DNA of 64,000 bases from Nocardia ninae NBRC 108245 (GCF_007990755.1 NZ_BJXA01000051.1:1-64000); one strand, 5' to 3'. Shown: positions 43,960 to 53,446, counted from the first letter of the stretch. The notes: generated from the letters alone by a model not told the origin. Numbers and translations: made by a program.

Positions 43960-45507
43960 TTACGGACGCGCGGCCCGCAGCCGGAACGCGACCACCGCGG
44001 CGATCAGCAGAATCGACGCCGTACCGAGCGCGGCGAAGTGGATGCCGGAAACGAACGCCTCGTGCACCGAGGTGAGGAACGCTTCCGACACCGACTCCGG
44101 TAGCTGACGCGCGAAACCCGTGGCCGCGCCGAGGGATTCCGACGCGACACCCACCTGATCGCTCGGCACGCCGGTCAGGTCGAGGCCGTTGCGGAAGATC
44201 GCCATGACCACGCTGCCGAGGATCGCGACGCCCAGGGCGATGCCGGTTTCGTAGGCGGTCTCCGAGACGGCTGCGGCCGCACCGGCCCGCTCGGCGGGTG
44301 CCGAGCTGACCACCAGGTCCGACGAGACCGTCAGTGCGACACCGACACCCGCGCCGATGAACAGGAAGCCGAGGATGAACGGCGTCGTGCTGCCGGCGGC
44401 GTCCGGGCCGAGCCAGAGGAACAGCGCCGAGCCGACCGCAGCGGTGGTCAGCGCGCCACCGAGCACGGCACCGGGTCGCACCCGCTGCACCAGCCACGCC
44501 GCGGCCAGCGACGCGACCACGCTGGCGGCCAGGCCGGGCAGCAGCAGCAAACCGGCCTGCATCGGCGAGTGGCCGAGCACCAGCTGCAGGTACTGCGAGC
44601 CGAAGAACAGCACACCGGCCAGCGCGAACACCGCGAGCAGGTTGGTGATCACCGCGGTGCGGAACCTGGGCAGCGCGAACAACTTCAGGTCCAGCATCGG
44701 ATTCGCCAGCGTGCGCTGCCTGCGCACGAACAGCACGCCCGCGACGACACCGACCGCACCGATCAGGGCCAGCTGGATGCTGGCGCCGTGCGCCGCCGAC
44801 TCCTTGATCGCATAGACGATCGGCACCAGCGCCAGCATCGACAATCCGGCGCTCGGCAGATCGAACCGGCCGGGGTTCGGGTCGCGCGACTCCGGCACGA
44901 GGAACGGGCCGAGCGCGATCAGCACCAGCATGACCGGCAGGTTCACCAGGAACACCGAGCCCCACCAGTAGTGCTCGAGCAGCCAGCCGCCGAGCAGCGG
45001 ACCCGCCGCCGCGCCGCCACCGGCCATCGCGCTCCACACCGCGATGGCCACGGTCCGCTGCCGCGGATCCAGGAACATCGAGCGGATCAGGCCCAACGTC
45101 GCGGGCATGAGCGTCGCACCGGCGACACCCTGCAGCACGCGCGCGCCGATCAGCATCTCCGGTGAGACAGCCCACGCCGCGAGCACCGAGGCGACGCCGA
45201 AGCCAGCGGCGCCGATCAGCAGCAGCCTGCGGCGGCCGATCCGGTCACCCAGGTTGCCCATCATCACCAGCAGGCCGGCCAGCACGAACGAGTACACGTC
45301 GATGATCCACAGCAGCTGCGGTGTGGTCGGCGCCAGATCGGCGCTGATCGCGGGCACGGCCAGGTCGAGCACCGTGGCGTCGACGGCGAGCAGCAGCAGG
45401 GCGAGGGCGAGCACGGCGAGTCCGGCCCAGTCGCGCGCGGTCGCGCGGGGCGGGCCTTCGGTTGTCGTCCCGGTCTTCCGGGGGTTCTGCACGGTTGATG
45501 TGGTCAT
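43960..45507 (-). CDS. MFS multidrug exporter, DHA2 type
   Basis: A 515-residue 14-helix transporter: LLLLAVDATVLDLAVPA in helix 1, GNLGDRIGRRRLL motif A, and AMAGGGAAAGPLLGG near helix 5. The start MTTSTVQNPRKTG at 45507 is chosen; an upstream ATG at 45531 is possible. It is divergent from a TetR regulator gene, with two TetR-type operators in the 88-base intergenic region, so it is very likely repressed by that regulator and induced by the regulator's ligand. Homologous in type but not closely similar to the exporter at 27.5 kb. Confidence 0.88.
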   Translation of the reverse strand: MTTSTVQNPRKTGTTTEGPPRATARDWAGLAVLALALLLLAVDATVLDLAVPAISADLAPTTPQLLWIIDVYSFVLAGLLVMMGNLGDRIGRRRLLLIGAAGFGVASVLAAWAVSPEMLIGARVLQGVAGATLMPATLGLIRSMFLDPRQRTVAIAVWSAMAGGGAAAGPLLGGWLLEHYWWGSVFLVNLPVMLVLIALGPFLVPESRDPNPGRFDLPSAGLSMLALVPIVYAIKESAAHGASIQLALIGAVGVVAGVLFVRRQRTLANPMLDLKLFALPRFRTAVITNLLAVFALAGVLFFGSQYLQLVLGHSPMQAGLLLLPGLAASVVASLAAAWLVQRVRPGAVLGGALTTAAVGSALFLWLGPDAAGSTTPFILGFLFIGAGVGVALTVSSDLVVSSAPAERAGAAAAVSETAYETGIALGVAILGSVVMAIFRNGLDLTGVPSDQVGVASESLGAATGFARQLPESVSEAFLTSVHEAFVSGIHFAALGTASILLIAAVVAFRLRAARP

Positions 45508-45539
45508 TGGCTTTCTCGACTTCCGTCGCACTCTTTTCT

Positions 45540-45584
45540 TACCGTCCGGACGGTACAGTATCAGACCTTACCGTCCAGCCGGTA
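45540..45584. promoter_or_regulatory. Two tandem TetR operators
   Basis: TACCGTCCGGACGGTA (45540-45555) is a perfect 16-bp palindrome; TACCGTCCAGCCGGTA (45569-45584) is the same with two changed positions. Centres are 29 bases apart. They sit between the MFS start and the TetR GTG, covering both promoters. Confidence 0.85.
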
Positions 45585-45595
45585 TAGTTCGGCCG

Positions 45596-46153
45596 GTGAC
45601 GGTGAACACCCGCGACCGCATCCTGGACGCCCTCGAATCCCTGCTCCTGGAGAAAGGCATGTCGCATGTGACATTGGAGAGCGTCGCGACGAAGGCAGGC
45701 GTCTCCAAAGGCGGCCTGCTCTATCACTTCAAGAGCAAGGACGCGCTGCTCGCCGGGCTGGTCCGGCGGCTCACCGAACGCGCGAACCAACAACTGACCG
45801 ACGCCACCGCCCGTGGCCAGTCCGTCGCCGGCTGGTATCTGCAGACCCCGAATCCGGACGACGCCACCGACGCGGTGGAGCTGGAGCTCTACCGCTCCAT
45901 GCTGGCCACCATGCGCACCATCGACGCCGCGACCGACGCGGACACCGACGAGGTGCAGCAGGCGCTGATGGACATGATGAGCTCCTGGTCCGATGACCTG
46001 GACACCGAGATCGCGGACCCGGTGCAGGCCGACCTCATCCGGCTGGTCGGCGACGGCGTGTACCTGCGGGCCCTGCTCGGCCTGCCGCAGATCGACCCGG
46101 CCCGCTACCGCCGCGTGGTGCAACGCCTGCTGGACCCGCCGAGCGCCGGGTAA
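45596..46153 (+). CDS. TetR family transcriptional repressor of the divergent exporter
   Basis: A 185-residue TetR protein: DNA-binding region in residues 5-50 (RDRILDALESLLLEKGMSHVTLESVATKAGVSKGGLLYHFKSK), then a helical ligand-binding region of the TetR_C_37 kind with many acidic residues. The GTG at 45596 lies 12 bases after the second operator, with a second GTG 2 codons later. It likely autoregulates and represses the divergent MFS gene. Ligand unknown. Confidence 0.9.
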   Translation: MTVNTRDRILDALESLLLEKGMSHVTLESVATKAGVSKGGLLYHFKSKDALLAGLVRRLTERANQQLTDATARGQSVAGWYLQTPNPDDATDAVELELYRSMLATMRTIDAATDADTDEVQQALMDMMSSWSDDLDTEIADPVQADLIRLVGDGVYLRALLGLPQIDPARYRRVVQRLLDPPSAG

Positions 46154-46207
46154 CCGCGAAGGCGCTGCACCGACCGCGAATCGGGCACTGACCGTTAGAC
46201 TCGGCCC

Positions 46208-47080
46208 GTGCTACCTGCCGCCGACCCGGCCGGTGCCGTCGGGGCGGGAGCAGATCCGGTACCAGGGTCCCCTGGAACGACGGTGCCGATCCGTCCGATG
46301 ACCTTCCGCGAACTCCTCGATGTGCCGTTCGCGCTCATCCAGGCGAATCTGTTCGCGCTGGCCTGGTCCAGCATGCTCGCCCTCGTCAGCGCCGAGCTGC
46401 TGGTTGTCGCGATCACCGCGGGGATCTCGACGCTGATCGACGACTCGGACGCAGCGATCGCCTGGGCAGCCATCCTGTCGACCATGGCCAGCGCTTGGCT
46501 GCTGCGATTCGTGCTGCGCGGCACGACCGTGGCGATCGGCCTCGCGAGCGTGGCGGGTGCCCCGATCGACTGGCGCACCGCGCTGCGCCGGGTCGGCGCG
46601 ACGGCCGGGCCGTTGCTGGTGTTCCAGGTGCTCTACACCCTGGTCGGGGTCGGCGTGCTCGCGCTGTCCAGCCTGCTGATCATCACCTTTCCGTTCGGCG
46701 TGGCCTGGCTGGGGCAGCTGCGGGCCAAGCGCTTCGTCGCGGTGCCGGTCATGTTCGTCGAGCGGGCCGCGCATCGAACGGCGGCCGAGCGCTCGAAACT
46801 CCTTGTCGCCGGCGCCGAATGGCAGACAGCCGCGCTGTGGTTCGCGCAGCGCTGCCTGCTGGTCCTGTTGTCCGTGCCGCTGCTGGGGATTCCGTGGTAT
46901 CTCTCGGATTTCTCCGGCACCCACCGGTGGCAGGTGATCGTGCTGCTCACCACGGGCGTGCTGATGATCGTCGCGTTCGGCGAGGTCGTCGAGGCGGCGA
47001 CCAGGGTGGTGTCGTACGTCGACCGGCGCTGCCGCCGTGAGGGTTTGGATATTCACGTCCCGGGTCGTGAGGTGCGATGA
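46208..47080 (+). CDS. Membrane protein, first gene of the MoxR-DUF58 operon
   Basis: A 290-residue protein with a Pro/Ala-rich N-terminus and about six membrane helices, resembling the membrane protein Rv3690 that precedes DUF4129 and MoxR genes in mycobacteria. No catalytic motif is visible. Its TGA overlaps the ATG of the next gene (ATGA), and the next two genes overlap the same way, so all are translationally coupled. GTG start. Probably part of an envelope-assembly or chaperone complex together with MoxR. Confidence 0.78.
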   Translation: MLPAADPAGAVGAGADPVPGSPGTTVPIRPMTFRELLDVPFALIQANLFALAWSSMLALVSAELLVVAITAGISTLIDDSDAAIAWAAILSTMASAWLLRFVLRGTTVAIGLASVAGAPIDWRTALRRVGATAGPLLVFQVLYTLVGVGVLALSSLLIITFPFGVAWLGQLRAKRFVAVPVMFVERAAHRTAAERSKLLVAGAEWQTAALWFAQRCLLVLLSVPLLGIPWYLSDFSGTHRWQVIVLLTTGVLMIVAFGEVVEAATRVVSYVDRRCRREGLDIHVPGREVR

Positions 47081-48108
47081 ACGAGCACGACCCAGTGCCC
47101 CCGGCCCAGCCGCGTCTCGGTGCCGCGGCAGACCATCGCGCGGCGGCCGAAAACGCCGCACAGCACCGCGATTTCGACAGCGCGCTGCGCGAACGCTTCC
47201 GCGCCGTGCTGCGCGGGCTGGAACAGCGCGGCGTGCTGGAGGTACGGCGGTCGCGCACCGCACGCGAGACCGCGGACGATGCGACCACCGCGCTGCCGCT
47301 CGAGGTCGCCGCCGAATTCCACCCGGCGGCACACAGTTTCGACGAGGTCGTCTACGGCGGACGGCGGGCGACCGAAGACGAGTACCGCAGACTCGAATAC
47401 GCCGACCGGTTCTCCGCGGCGGCACCACCGCCCGCACCGGAACCCACCGAAATCACCGCCACCGAGAAGGCGCCGCGCACCCGCCGGAAGCTGCCACCGC
47501 TACCCACGCTGTTGCGCAACCCCAAGTTCTGGGCCGCCCTCGCCGGCGCGGCGGTGCTGCTCCTGCTGCTCTACGGCGCGCTGCAGTCGTGCGGCGCGCC
47601 GACAGCGCCGAAACCGCCGCCGCCGCCACCGGACATCCCGAACCCCGAGCCGCCGCGCGACTTCGACCTACCCGGCTTCGGCACCGGTGACGATCCGATC
47701 TGGGACCGGCTGCCCGCCGCCGTCTTTTTCGGCGGGCTGCAATTCCTGATCGCCGCCGCACTGGTGGTGTGGTGGCGGGCGCGGCGCCGCGGCGCGCTGG
47801 TGCGCGAACCACGACCGGTCGAGGTCGCGGCGAACGAGCTGCTCGCCGGGCAGGCGGCGCTGTATCGGCGCTCGAAGGACCACGAACATGTCGCGGCGAA
47901 GCTGCGGGCGGCGACCCTGCGCCGGATCCGCCCGCCGCTCGGCATGGCCGCGGACACCCCACCGGACCGGCTCGTCGCCGCCGTGGCGGCCCGCACCGGT
48001 GCGCCGCCGGAGCAGATCGGCCGCGTCCTCTTCGGCGCGGTACCGGACGCGGACACCCTGGAACTCGTTGCCACCCAACTCGACTGGATCGAATCGGAGG
48101 TCGGATGA
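47077..48108 (+). CDS. DUF4129 family membrane protein
   Basis: A 343-residue protein: a cytoplasmic N-terminus with AAHSFDEVVYGGR (a DUF4129-type segment), one membrane helix near residue 150, a Pro-rich extracytoplasmic stretch, a second helix near 215, then a cytoplasmic C-terminal helical domain. Relatives in other bacteria sit in MoxR/DUF58 operons (transglutaminase-like clusters). ATGA overlap with both neighbours. Role in the complex unknown. Confidence 0.75.
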   Translation: MNEHDPVPPAQPRLGAAADHRAAAENAAQHRDFDSALRERFRAVLRGLEQRGVLEVRRSRTARETADDATTALPLEVAAEFHPAAHSFDEVVYGGRRATEDEYRRLEYADRFSAAAPPPAPEPTEITATEKAPRTRRKLPPLPTLLRNPKFWAALAGAAVLLLLLYGALQSCGAPTAPKPPPPPPDIPNPEPPRDFDLPGFGTGDDPIWDRLPAAVFFGGLQFLIAAALVVWWRARRRGALVREPRPVEVAANELLAGQAALYRRSKDHEHVAAKLRAATLRRIRPPLGMAADTPPDRLVAAVAARTGAPPEQIGRVLFGAVPDADTLELVATQLDWIESEVG

Positions 48109-49094
48109 CCATCCCCACCACCAAGACCAACCACACCCCCACTGCCGAGGAGGCGGGGGCGGCGTTCGCGGCGTTGCGCGGCGAGATCGGCAAGGCGGTG
48201 GTCGGCAACGACAACGCGGTCATCTTCCTGGTGCTCGCCCTGCTGTGCCGGGGCCACGTGCTGCTGGAAGGTGTCCCCGGCGTGGCGAAGACGCTGCTGG
48301 TGCGCGCCTTGGCGACGGCGCTGGAGCTCGACCATGCCAGGGTGCAGTTCACCCCAGACCTGATGCCGGGCGATGTCACCGGGTCGCAGATCTACGACCC
48401 GCACTCGGCCGAGTTCACCTTCCGGCACGGCCCGGTGTTCACCAATCTGCTGCTGGCCGACGAGATCAACCGCACGCCACCGAAAACCCAATCGGCCCTG
48501 CTGGAATCGATGGAGGAGCGACAGGTCTCGGTCGACGGGCAGCCGCGGCCGCTGCCCGATCCGTTCGTCGTGATCGCCACCCAGAACCCGATCGAACAGG
48601 AAGGCACCTATCCGCTGCCGGAGGCGCAGCTGGACCGGTTTCTGTTCAAGGTCGACATCCAACTGCCCAGTCGCGACGACGAATTCCGCGTGCTGCAGCG
48701 ACACGCCGCCGGCTTCGATCCGCGCGACCTGGCCGCAGCGGGGTTGCGCCCGGTGGCGGGGCCCGCACATATCGCCGCGGCGCGCGCCGCGATCGGCAAG
48801 GTGACGATCAGCCCCGAGGTGCTCGCCTACGTGGTCGACCTGTGCCGCGCCACCCGGGTGTCCCCCGCCGTCCAGCACGGCGCGTCCACCCGCGGCGCCA
48901 CCGCGCTGATGGCGGCTTCGCGCGCGTTCGCGTGGCTGAACGGGCGCGGCTTCGTGACCCCGGACGACGTGAAAACCCTTGCCGTGGCCGTCCTTCGGCA
49001 TCGGCTGCAGTTGCGGCCGGAGGCGGAGCTGGACGGGGTGACCACCGAGAGTGTCATGACGTCGCTGCTGCTTTCGGTCCCGGTCCCGGTGTAG
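48105..49094 (+). CDS. MoxR family AAA+ ATPase
   Basis: A 329-residue MoxR. Walker A is GVPGVAKT (residues 56-63), Walker B LLLADEINR, sensor 1 TQNPIEQEGTYPLPEAQLDRF, all intact. MoxR ATPases act as chaperones for the insertion of metal cofactors or for assembly of VWA-domain proteins; here the partner is presumably the DUF58 protein encoded next, starting 3 bases after the stop. Start overlaps the DUF4129 stop. In M. tuberculosis MoxR2 (Rv3692) has the same position. Confidence 0.92.
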   Translation: MTIPTTKTNHTPTAEEAGAAFAALRGEIGKAVVGNDNAVIFLVLALLCRGHVLLEGVPGVAKTLLVRALATALELDHARVQFTPDLMPGDVTGSQIYDPHSAEFTFRHGPVFTNLLLADEINRTPPKTQSALLESMEERQVSVDGQPRPLPDPFVVIATQNPIEQEGTYPLPEAQLDRFLFKVDIQLPSRDDEFRVLQRHAAGFDPRDLAAAGLRPVAGPAHIAAARAAIGKVTISPEVLAYVVDLCRATRVSPAVQHGASTRGATALMAASRAFAWLNGRGFVTPDDVKTLAVAVLRHRLQLRPEAELDGVTTESVMTSLLLSVPVPV

Positions 49095-49097
49095 CCC

Positions 49098-50393
49098 GTG
49101 GTCGTCACCGGTCGGCTGGCCGCCGTCGCAGGGCTACTCGCGCTGCTCGTCACCTTCGTCGTCCCGTCGTTGCCCGGCGTGCTCGTCGCGACCTGCGTGC
49201 TGGCCGCAGCCCTGCTGTTCGACCTCGGTTCGGTCGGCCGGGCAGGCGATCTCATGCTGTCCAGGCAGCCGCTGACCACGGTGCGGCTCGGCCGGTCCAC
49301 CGAGGTGGAACTCGTCGCGACCAACACCGGTGCGCGCGCCCTGCGCGGCACCGTGTGGGACGACTGGCCCGACAGTGCCCGCGCCGAAAACCGTACGCAC
49401 CAGCTCGATCTGGCACCGGCCACCCTGCTCCGCTTCCGCACCACGCTGACACCGGCGTACCGCGGCGACCGGGTGGCCGGGCAGGTCACCGTGCGGCTGA
49501 TCGGCCCACTCGGCTTGGCGGGCAGGCAGACTCGCCGCACCGTCGCGGCCCGCGTGCGCGCACTGCCACCGTTCCGCAGCGAGCGGCTGCTGCGCTCGAA
49601 AGTCAAACGGCTGCAACACCTCGAGGGCCGCAACGTGGCGAATATGCGTGGCCAGGGCACCGAGTTCGACTCGTTCCGCGAATACGTAGCGGGCGACGAC
49701 GTGCGCGCCATCGACTGGCGCGCCACCGCACGCGCCACCGACGTGCTGGTGCGCACCTGGCGCCCGGAACGCCACCGGCACATGCTGATGCTGCTGGACA
49801 CCGGTCGGGTGAGCGCGGGCCGGGTCGGTGCGGGCACCCGGCTGGACGCGAGCATCGAGGCCGCGCTGCTGCTCGGCGGTCTCGCCGCCGCCGCGGGCGA
49901 CTCGGTCGACCTGCTCGCCTACGATCGCGAAGCACGCGCCGAGGTCCGCGGGATCAGCGGAAAGAGCTTGCAGCTGAAGCTGATGCACGCGATGGCGGGC
50001 GTCACCCCCGCCCTCGTCGACACCGACAGCGCGGCACTGGTGCGCGCCGCCATCCAGCGCACCCGCCGGCGCAGCCTGGTCGTCTGGTTCACCAGCCTGG
50101 ACGGCGCCGCCGTGGAGGAGAACCTGCTCCCGGTGCTGCCCACCCTCGCCCAGCGCCACCGCGTGCTGATCGTCTCGGTCACCGACCCCGAGGTCGCCGA
50201 GGCCGCCACCCGACGCACCACCCGCGCCGACCTCTACCCCGCGGCCGCTGCCGAGTCCATCCTCGCCGAACGGGCTTTGGTGCAGGAGTCCCTGCGGCGC
50301 AAGGGCATTGCGGTGGTCGCCGCCGCCCCCGACCGCCTGCCCGAAGCCCTCGCGGACGAATACCTCGAACTGAAGCAGTCCGGCACGATGTAG
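49098..50393 (+). CDS. DUF58 (VWA-like) protein
   Basis: A 431-residue protein with two N-terminal hydrophobic segments in residues 5-45, then a beta-rich region and the DUF58 signature GTEFDSFREYVAGDDVRAIDWRATARA, followed by a VWA-like domain (LMLLDTGRVSAG). It is the usual partner of MoxR. GTG start 3 bases after the MoxR stop. Likely part of an envelope-associated assembly. Confidence 0.88.
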   Translation: MVVTGRLAAVAGLLALLVTFVVPSLPGVLVATCVLAAALLFDLGSVGRAGDLMLSRQPLTTVRLGRSTEVELVATNTGARALRGTVWDDWPDSARAENRTHQLDLAPATLLRFRTTLTPAYRGDRVAGQVTVRLIGPLGLAGRQTRRTVAARVRALPPFRSERLLRSKVKRLQHLEGRNVANMRGQGTEFDSFREYVAGDDVRAIDWRATARATDVLVRTWRPERHRHMLMLLDTGRVSAGRVGAGTRLDASIEAALLLGGLAAAAGDSVDLLAYDREARAEVRGISGKSLQLKLMHAMAGVTPALVDTDSAALVRAAIQRTRRRSLVVWFTSLDGAAVEENLLPVLPTLAQRHRVLIVSVTDPEVAEAATRRTTRADLYPAAAAESILAERALVQESLRRKGIAVVAAAPDRLPEALADEYLELKQSGTM

Positions 50394-50434
50394 TCCCGCC
50401 AAGTGCCCTTGTGGAGGCGGGACGGCGGAGGACT

Positions 50435-51487
50435 ATGGAGCACATGTCTGATCTCGCCGCGTTTGTCCGTGGGCTGCCCAAGGCCGAGTTGCATCTGCAC
50501 CTGGAAGGGACGCTGGAACCGGAGTTGAAGTTCCGGCTGGCCCAGCGCAATGGGATCGAGCTGGCGGAGAAAACTGTGGACGAGGTCAAGCAGACGTACC
50601 GGTTCCACGATCTGACCTCGTTCCTGCAGGTCTACTACCCCGCCATGCGAGTGCTGCTGGAGCCCGCGGACTTCCATGATCTGGCGTTCGACTATCTGAC
50701 CAGGGCACACGCCCAGGGCATCCGGCACGTCGAGATGTTCTTCGACCCGCAGGCACACACCGGGCGCGGTGTCCCGTTCGCCACCGTGCTGGACGGATAT
50801 CGGTCGGCGATCGTGCGGGCGCGGCGGGAGTTCGGGATCTCGGCCGAGCTGATCCTCTGTTTCCTGCGCGACTACTCCGCGGAATACGCCATGGCAACGC
50901 TGCTGGAAGCGCTCCCCTACCGCGACTGGATCATCGGCGTCGGGCTCGACTCGGATGAGCGCGGCAATCCGCCGAGCAAGTTCGCGGCCGTCTTCGCGCG
51001 GGCCCGCCGCGAAGGCTTCCTGCTGACCATGCACTGCGACATCGATCAACCGGACTCGATCGAGCACATTCGGCAGGCACTGGAGGACATCGGGGTGGAC
51101 CGACTCGACCACGGCACGAACATCGTGGAGGACGACCGGCTGGTCGAGCTGGCCAAGGCCAAGGGCATCGGGCTCACCTGCTGTCCGGTCTCGAACTCGT
51201 TCGTGACCAGCCAGATGAAATCGGACGAGATCGTCGGGCTGCTGGCGCGCGGGCTCACCGTGACCGTCAACAGTGACGATCCCGCGTACTTCGGCGCGTA
51301 CGCGGGGGACAACTACCTGGCCCTCGCCGAGCACGCCGGCCTCGACCTCGATCAGTTGGTGGCGCTGGCGAAGAACTCGTTCCGCGCCTCGTGGATCACC
51401 CCGGCGCGCCTCGACCTCTTCCTTCGGGAGATCGACGACTACGTCGCCGCCAACCGTCAAGACGCCGGAGCCCGTGCGCAGGACTAA
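50435..51487 (+). CDS. Adenine deaminase (adenosine deaminase superfamily)
   Basis: A 350-residue metal-dependent deaminase. The zinc ligand pair is H20-x-H22 in ELHLHLEGTLEPE, followed by HCDIDQPDSI, the catalytic DHGTN, and SDDPAYFG. HLHLEGT and SDDPAYFG are typical of Aah1-type adenine deaminases rather than of adenosine deaminase (HLDGA, TDDP), so adenine to hypoxanthine is the likely reaction. Start at 50435 or 50444 (GGAGG lies just before both). It is inserted between the DUF58 gene and the RDD/SpoIIM genes and converges on RDD with a 4-base overlap. Confidence 0.85.
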   Translation: MEHMSDLAAFVRGLPKAELHLHLEGTLEPELKFRLAQRNGIELAEKTVDEVKQTYRFHDLTSFLQVYYPAMRVLLEPADFHDLAFDYLTRAHAQGIRHVEMFFDPQAHTGRGVPFATVLDGYRSAIVRARREFGISAELILCFLRDYSAEYAMATLLEALPYRDWIIGVGLDSDERGNPPSKFAAVFARARREGFLLTMHCDIDQPDSIEHIRQALEDIGVDRLDHGTNIVEDDRLVELAKAKGIGLTCCPVSNSFVTSQMKSDEIVGLLARGLTVTVNSDDPAYFGAYAGDNYLALAEHAGLDLDQLVALAKNSFRASWITPARLDLFLREIDDYVAANRQDAGARAQD

Positions 51488-52278
51488 GGACCCACCTGCA
51501 TCGGCACCTGCCGGAAGACCGGGAACATCGGCGGCGGCAGCACCCGGCGTTGCCGCTCGGCGATGACCGCGCCTAGAACTTGAAGCGGCGGATACCCCGT
51601 CGGCACCGGCACCTGGAGCCGCGCGCACACCGCGTCCACCAGCGCGGTGCCCAGCTCGTGCTGCACCACGGGGGTGAGGGTGCGGAACCGGCTCAGATAC
51701 TGACGCACCGCGAGCGCCAGATCATCCGGCAGCATGGCCAGCGGTAGCGGCCCCGCCCAGCCCGCGAGCCACGGCGGCGCGACCGCGAGCAGCGGCGCGG
51801 GCAGCGGTCGCTGAGCATGCACCACCACGGTGCCCGCGAGCACGTCACCGATCCGCCGCGCGTTCGGCGAGCACATCGAGGTGAGCACCGCGACCGCGCC
51901 GAACGCGCCGAGCATCCAGAAGTCGACGATCGCACCGGCCAGCCCACGGGTGAGTGCGTGCCGGAAGTCGATCGGGCCGCCGTCCGCGCGCACCACCCGC
52001 AGACCCAGCAGCAACTTGCCGAACGTGCGACCACGCCACACGGTTTCGCACGCCACCGGATAGCCCACCAGCACGCCGACGATGGTGACCATTACGGCCA
52101 CGTCCAGCCACGCCGTGTCCGCGCCGCTGGGCAGCAGGACGCTGATGGTCAGCACGAACAGCACGGCGGCCAGCATGACCTGCACCACCACGTCGATGAG
52201 GAAGGCGGTAGCCCTGGTGGGGATCCGGGCGATCGGCAGCTCCAGCGCGACCGCTTCTCCCGTGGTGAATTCAGCCAT
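51484..52278 (-). CDS. RDD family membrane protein
   Basis: A 264-residue protein with the RDD domain (IPTRATAFLIDVVVQ..., then GRTFGKLLLGLRVVRADGGPIDFRHALTRGLAG) and three to four membrane helices, plus a C-terminal cytoplasmic part. Counterpart of Rv3695. It starts back-to-back with the SpoIIM gene and converges on the adenine deaminase gene with overlapping stops. Function in the MoxR cluster unknown. Confidence 0.85.
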   Translation of the reverse strand: MAEFTTGEAVALELPIARIPTRATAFLIDVVVQVMLAAVLFVLTISVLLPSGADTAWLDVAVMVTIVGVLVGYPVACETVWRGRTFGKLLLGLRVVRADGGPIDFRHALTRGLAGAIVDFWMLGAFGAVAVLTSMCSPNARRIGDVLAGTVVVHAQRPLPAPLLAVAPPWLAGWAGPLPLAMLPDDLALAVRQYLSRFRTLTPVVQHELGTALVDAVCARLQVPVPTGYPPLQVLGAVIAERQRRVLPPPMFPVFRQVPMQVGP

Positions 52279-52321
52279 GTCGATAGCATTCTCCCGAGCG
52301 GCGGTACTGGGAGGCAAGCCT

Positions 52322-53317
52322 GTGGATGTTGACGCGTACAGCTATGCACACCGGAGGGCCTGGGAACGCCTCGATTATCTGTCGACGCGGCGCAAGCTCA
52401 CCGGTGCCGAGGCGGACGAACTCGTCACGCTGTACCGGCGCACCTCGCAGCAGTTGGCCCGGTTGCAATCGCACAGCCCCGATCCGGAGCTGATCGCCGG
52501 GTTGAGCGCGCTGCTGGCCAGGGCGCGCGGCCGGGTGCTCGGCGGCCGGGCCGACACCTGGCCGGAGATCGGCCGGTTCTTCACGCACCGGTTCCCGGCT
52601 GCCCTGTATCGGACGTGGCCGTGGTGGGCCGGGGTGGCGGCGGTGTTCCTGCTGGTGTCCGCCGGACTGGCCGGCTGGGTGGCCCGATTCGATTCGGCCC
52701 GTACGGTTCTCGGTATTCCGCGGGACACCGGCGCGCTGACGGAGCGGGGCGGTGCCTTCGAGACCTACTACTCCGAACATCCCCAGGGTGCGTTCGCCGC
52801 GCAGGTGTGGACGAACAACGCCTGGGTGACCGCGATCGCCTTGTTCACCGGGGTGCTGATCCTGCCTGCGGTGTATCTGCTGTTCATGAACGCGCTCAAT
52901 CTCGGTGTCTCGGCCGGCTTGATGGCGGAGGCGGGGCGGCTGGATTCGTTCTTCGGGTTCATCCTGCCGCACGGCACGCTCGAGCTGACCGCGATCTTCG
53001 TGGCCGGTGGCGTCGGCCTGAAACTCGGTTGGACGCTGATAGATCCGGGTCGGTTGAGCCGGGTGGAGGCGGTGGCGCGGCAGGGCCGGGCGACCGCGAC
53101 GGTCGCGCTCGGGTTGGTCGCGGTGTTGCTGGTGTGCGGCTGCATCGAGGGATTCGTGACGCCGAGCGCGCTGCCCGCGCCGGTGCGGATCGCCATCGGG
53201 TTCACCGCCGAGGCGTTGTTCCTGGTCTATGTGTTCGGAGTTGGCCGCCGTGTGGTATCGGCTCGGGCCGAGGACGTTCCGGGAGCGACCGGAGATGGGT
53301 CGGGCGAGGGTCAGTAG
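52322..53317 (+). CDS. Stage II sporulation protein M-like (DUF95) membrane protein
   Basis: A 331-residue protein: an N-terminal cytoplasmic helical part (AYSYAHRRAWERLDYLSTRRKLTGAEADEL) and about six membrane helices with the DUF95 segment GAFAAQVWTNNAWVTAIALFTGVL and ILPHGTLELTAIFVAGG. Counterpart of Rv3694c. GTG at 52322 chosen; an ATG at 52277 overlaps the divergent RDD start. Non-sporulating actinobacteria keep it beside MoxR/DUF58 and RDD genes. Confidence 0.85.
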   Translation: MDVDAYSYAHRRAWERLDYLSTRRKLTGAEADELVTLYRRTSQQLARLQSHSPDPELIAGLSALLARARGRVLGGRADTWPEIGRFFTHRFPAALYRTWPWWAGVAAVFLLVSAGLAGWVARFDSARTVLGIPRDTGALTERGGAFETYYSEHPQGAFAAQVWTNNAWVTAIALFTGVLILPAVYLLFMNALNLGVSAGLMAEAGRLDSFFGFILPHGTLELTAIFVAGGVGLKLGWTLIDPGRLSRVEAVARQGRATATVALGLVAVLLVCGCIEGFVTPSALPAPVRIAIGFTAEALFLVYVFGVGRRVVSARAEDVPGATGDGSGEGQ

Positions 53318-53410
53318 ACAACCTCGAGCACACACTGAGCGACACGGGTTCGGACACGCGACAGCAACGCTGTGTCACAGAGCGGTTTCGGTGTCCCCCA
53401 ATTGAGTTCC

Positions 53411-53446
53411 GCTGGCCGCAGCGAGTCGAGCTCAGCTGCGGCCAGC
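53411..53446 (+). terminator. Hairpin after SpoIIM-like gene
   Basis: 12-bp perfect arms GCTGGCCGCAGC / GCTGCGGCCAGC with a 12-base loop, followed by GTTACCGTT, 93 bases beyond the stop. Confidence 0.65.

Noticed and set aside
50435-51487. Classical adenosine deaminase
   Set aside because: HLHLEGT and SDDPAYFG match adenine deaminases rather than adenosine deaminases, though both belong to one superfamily.
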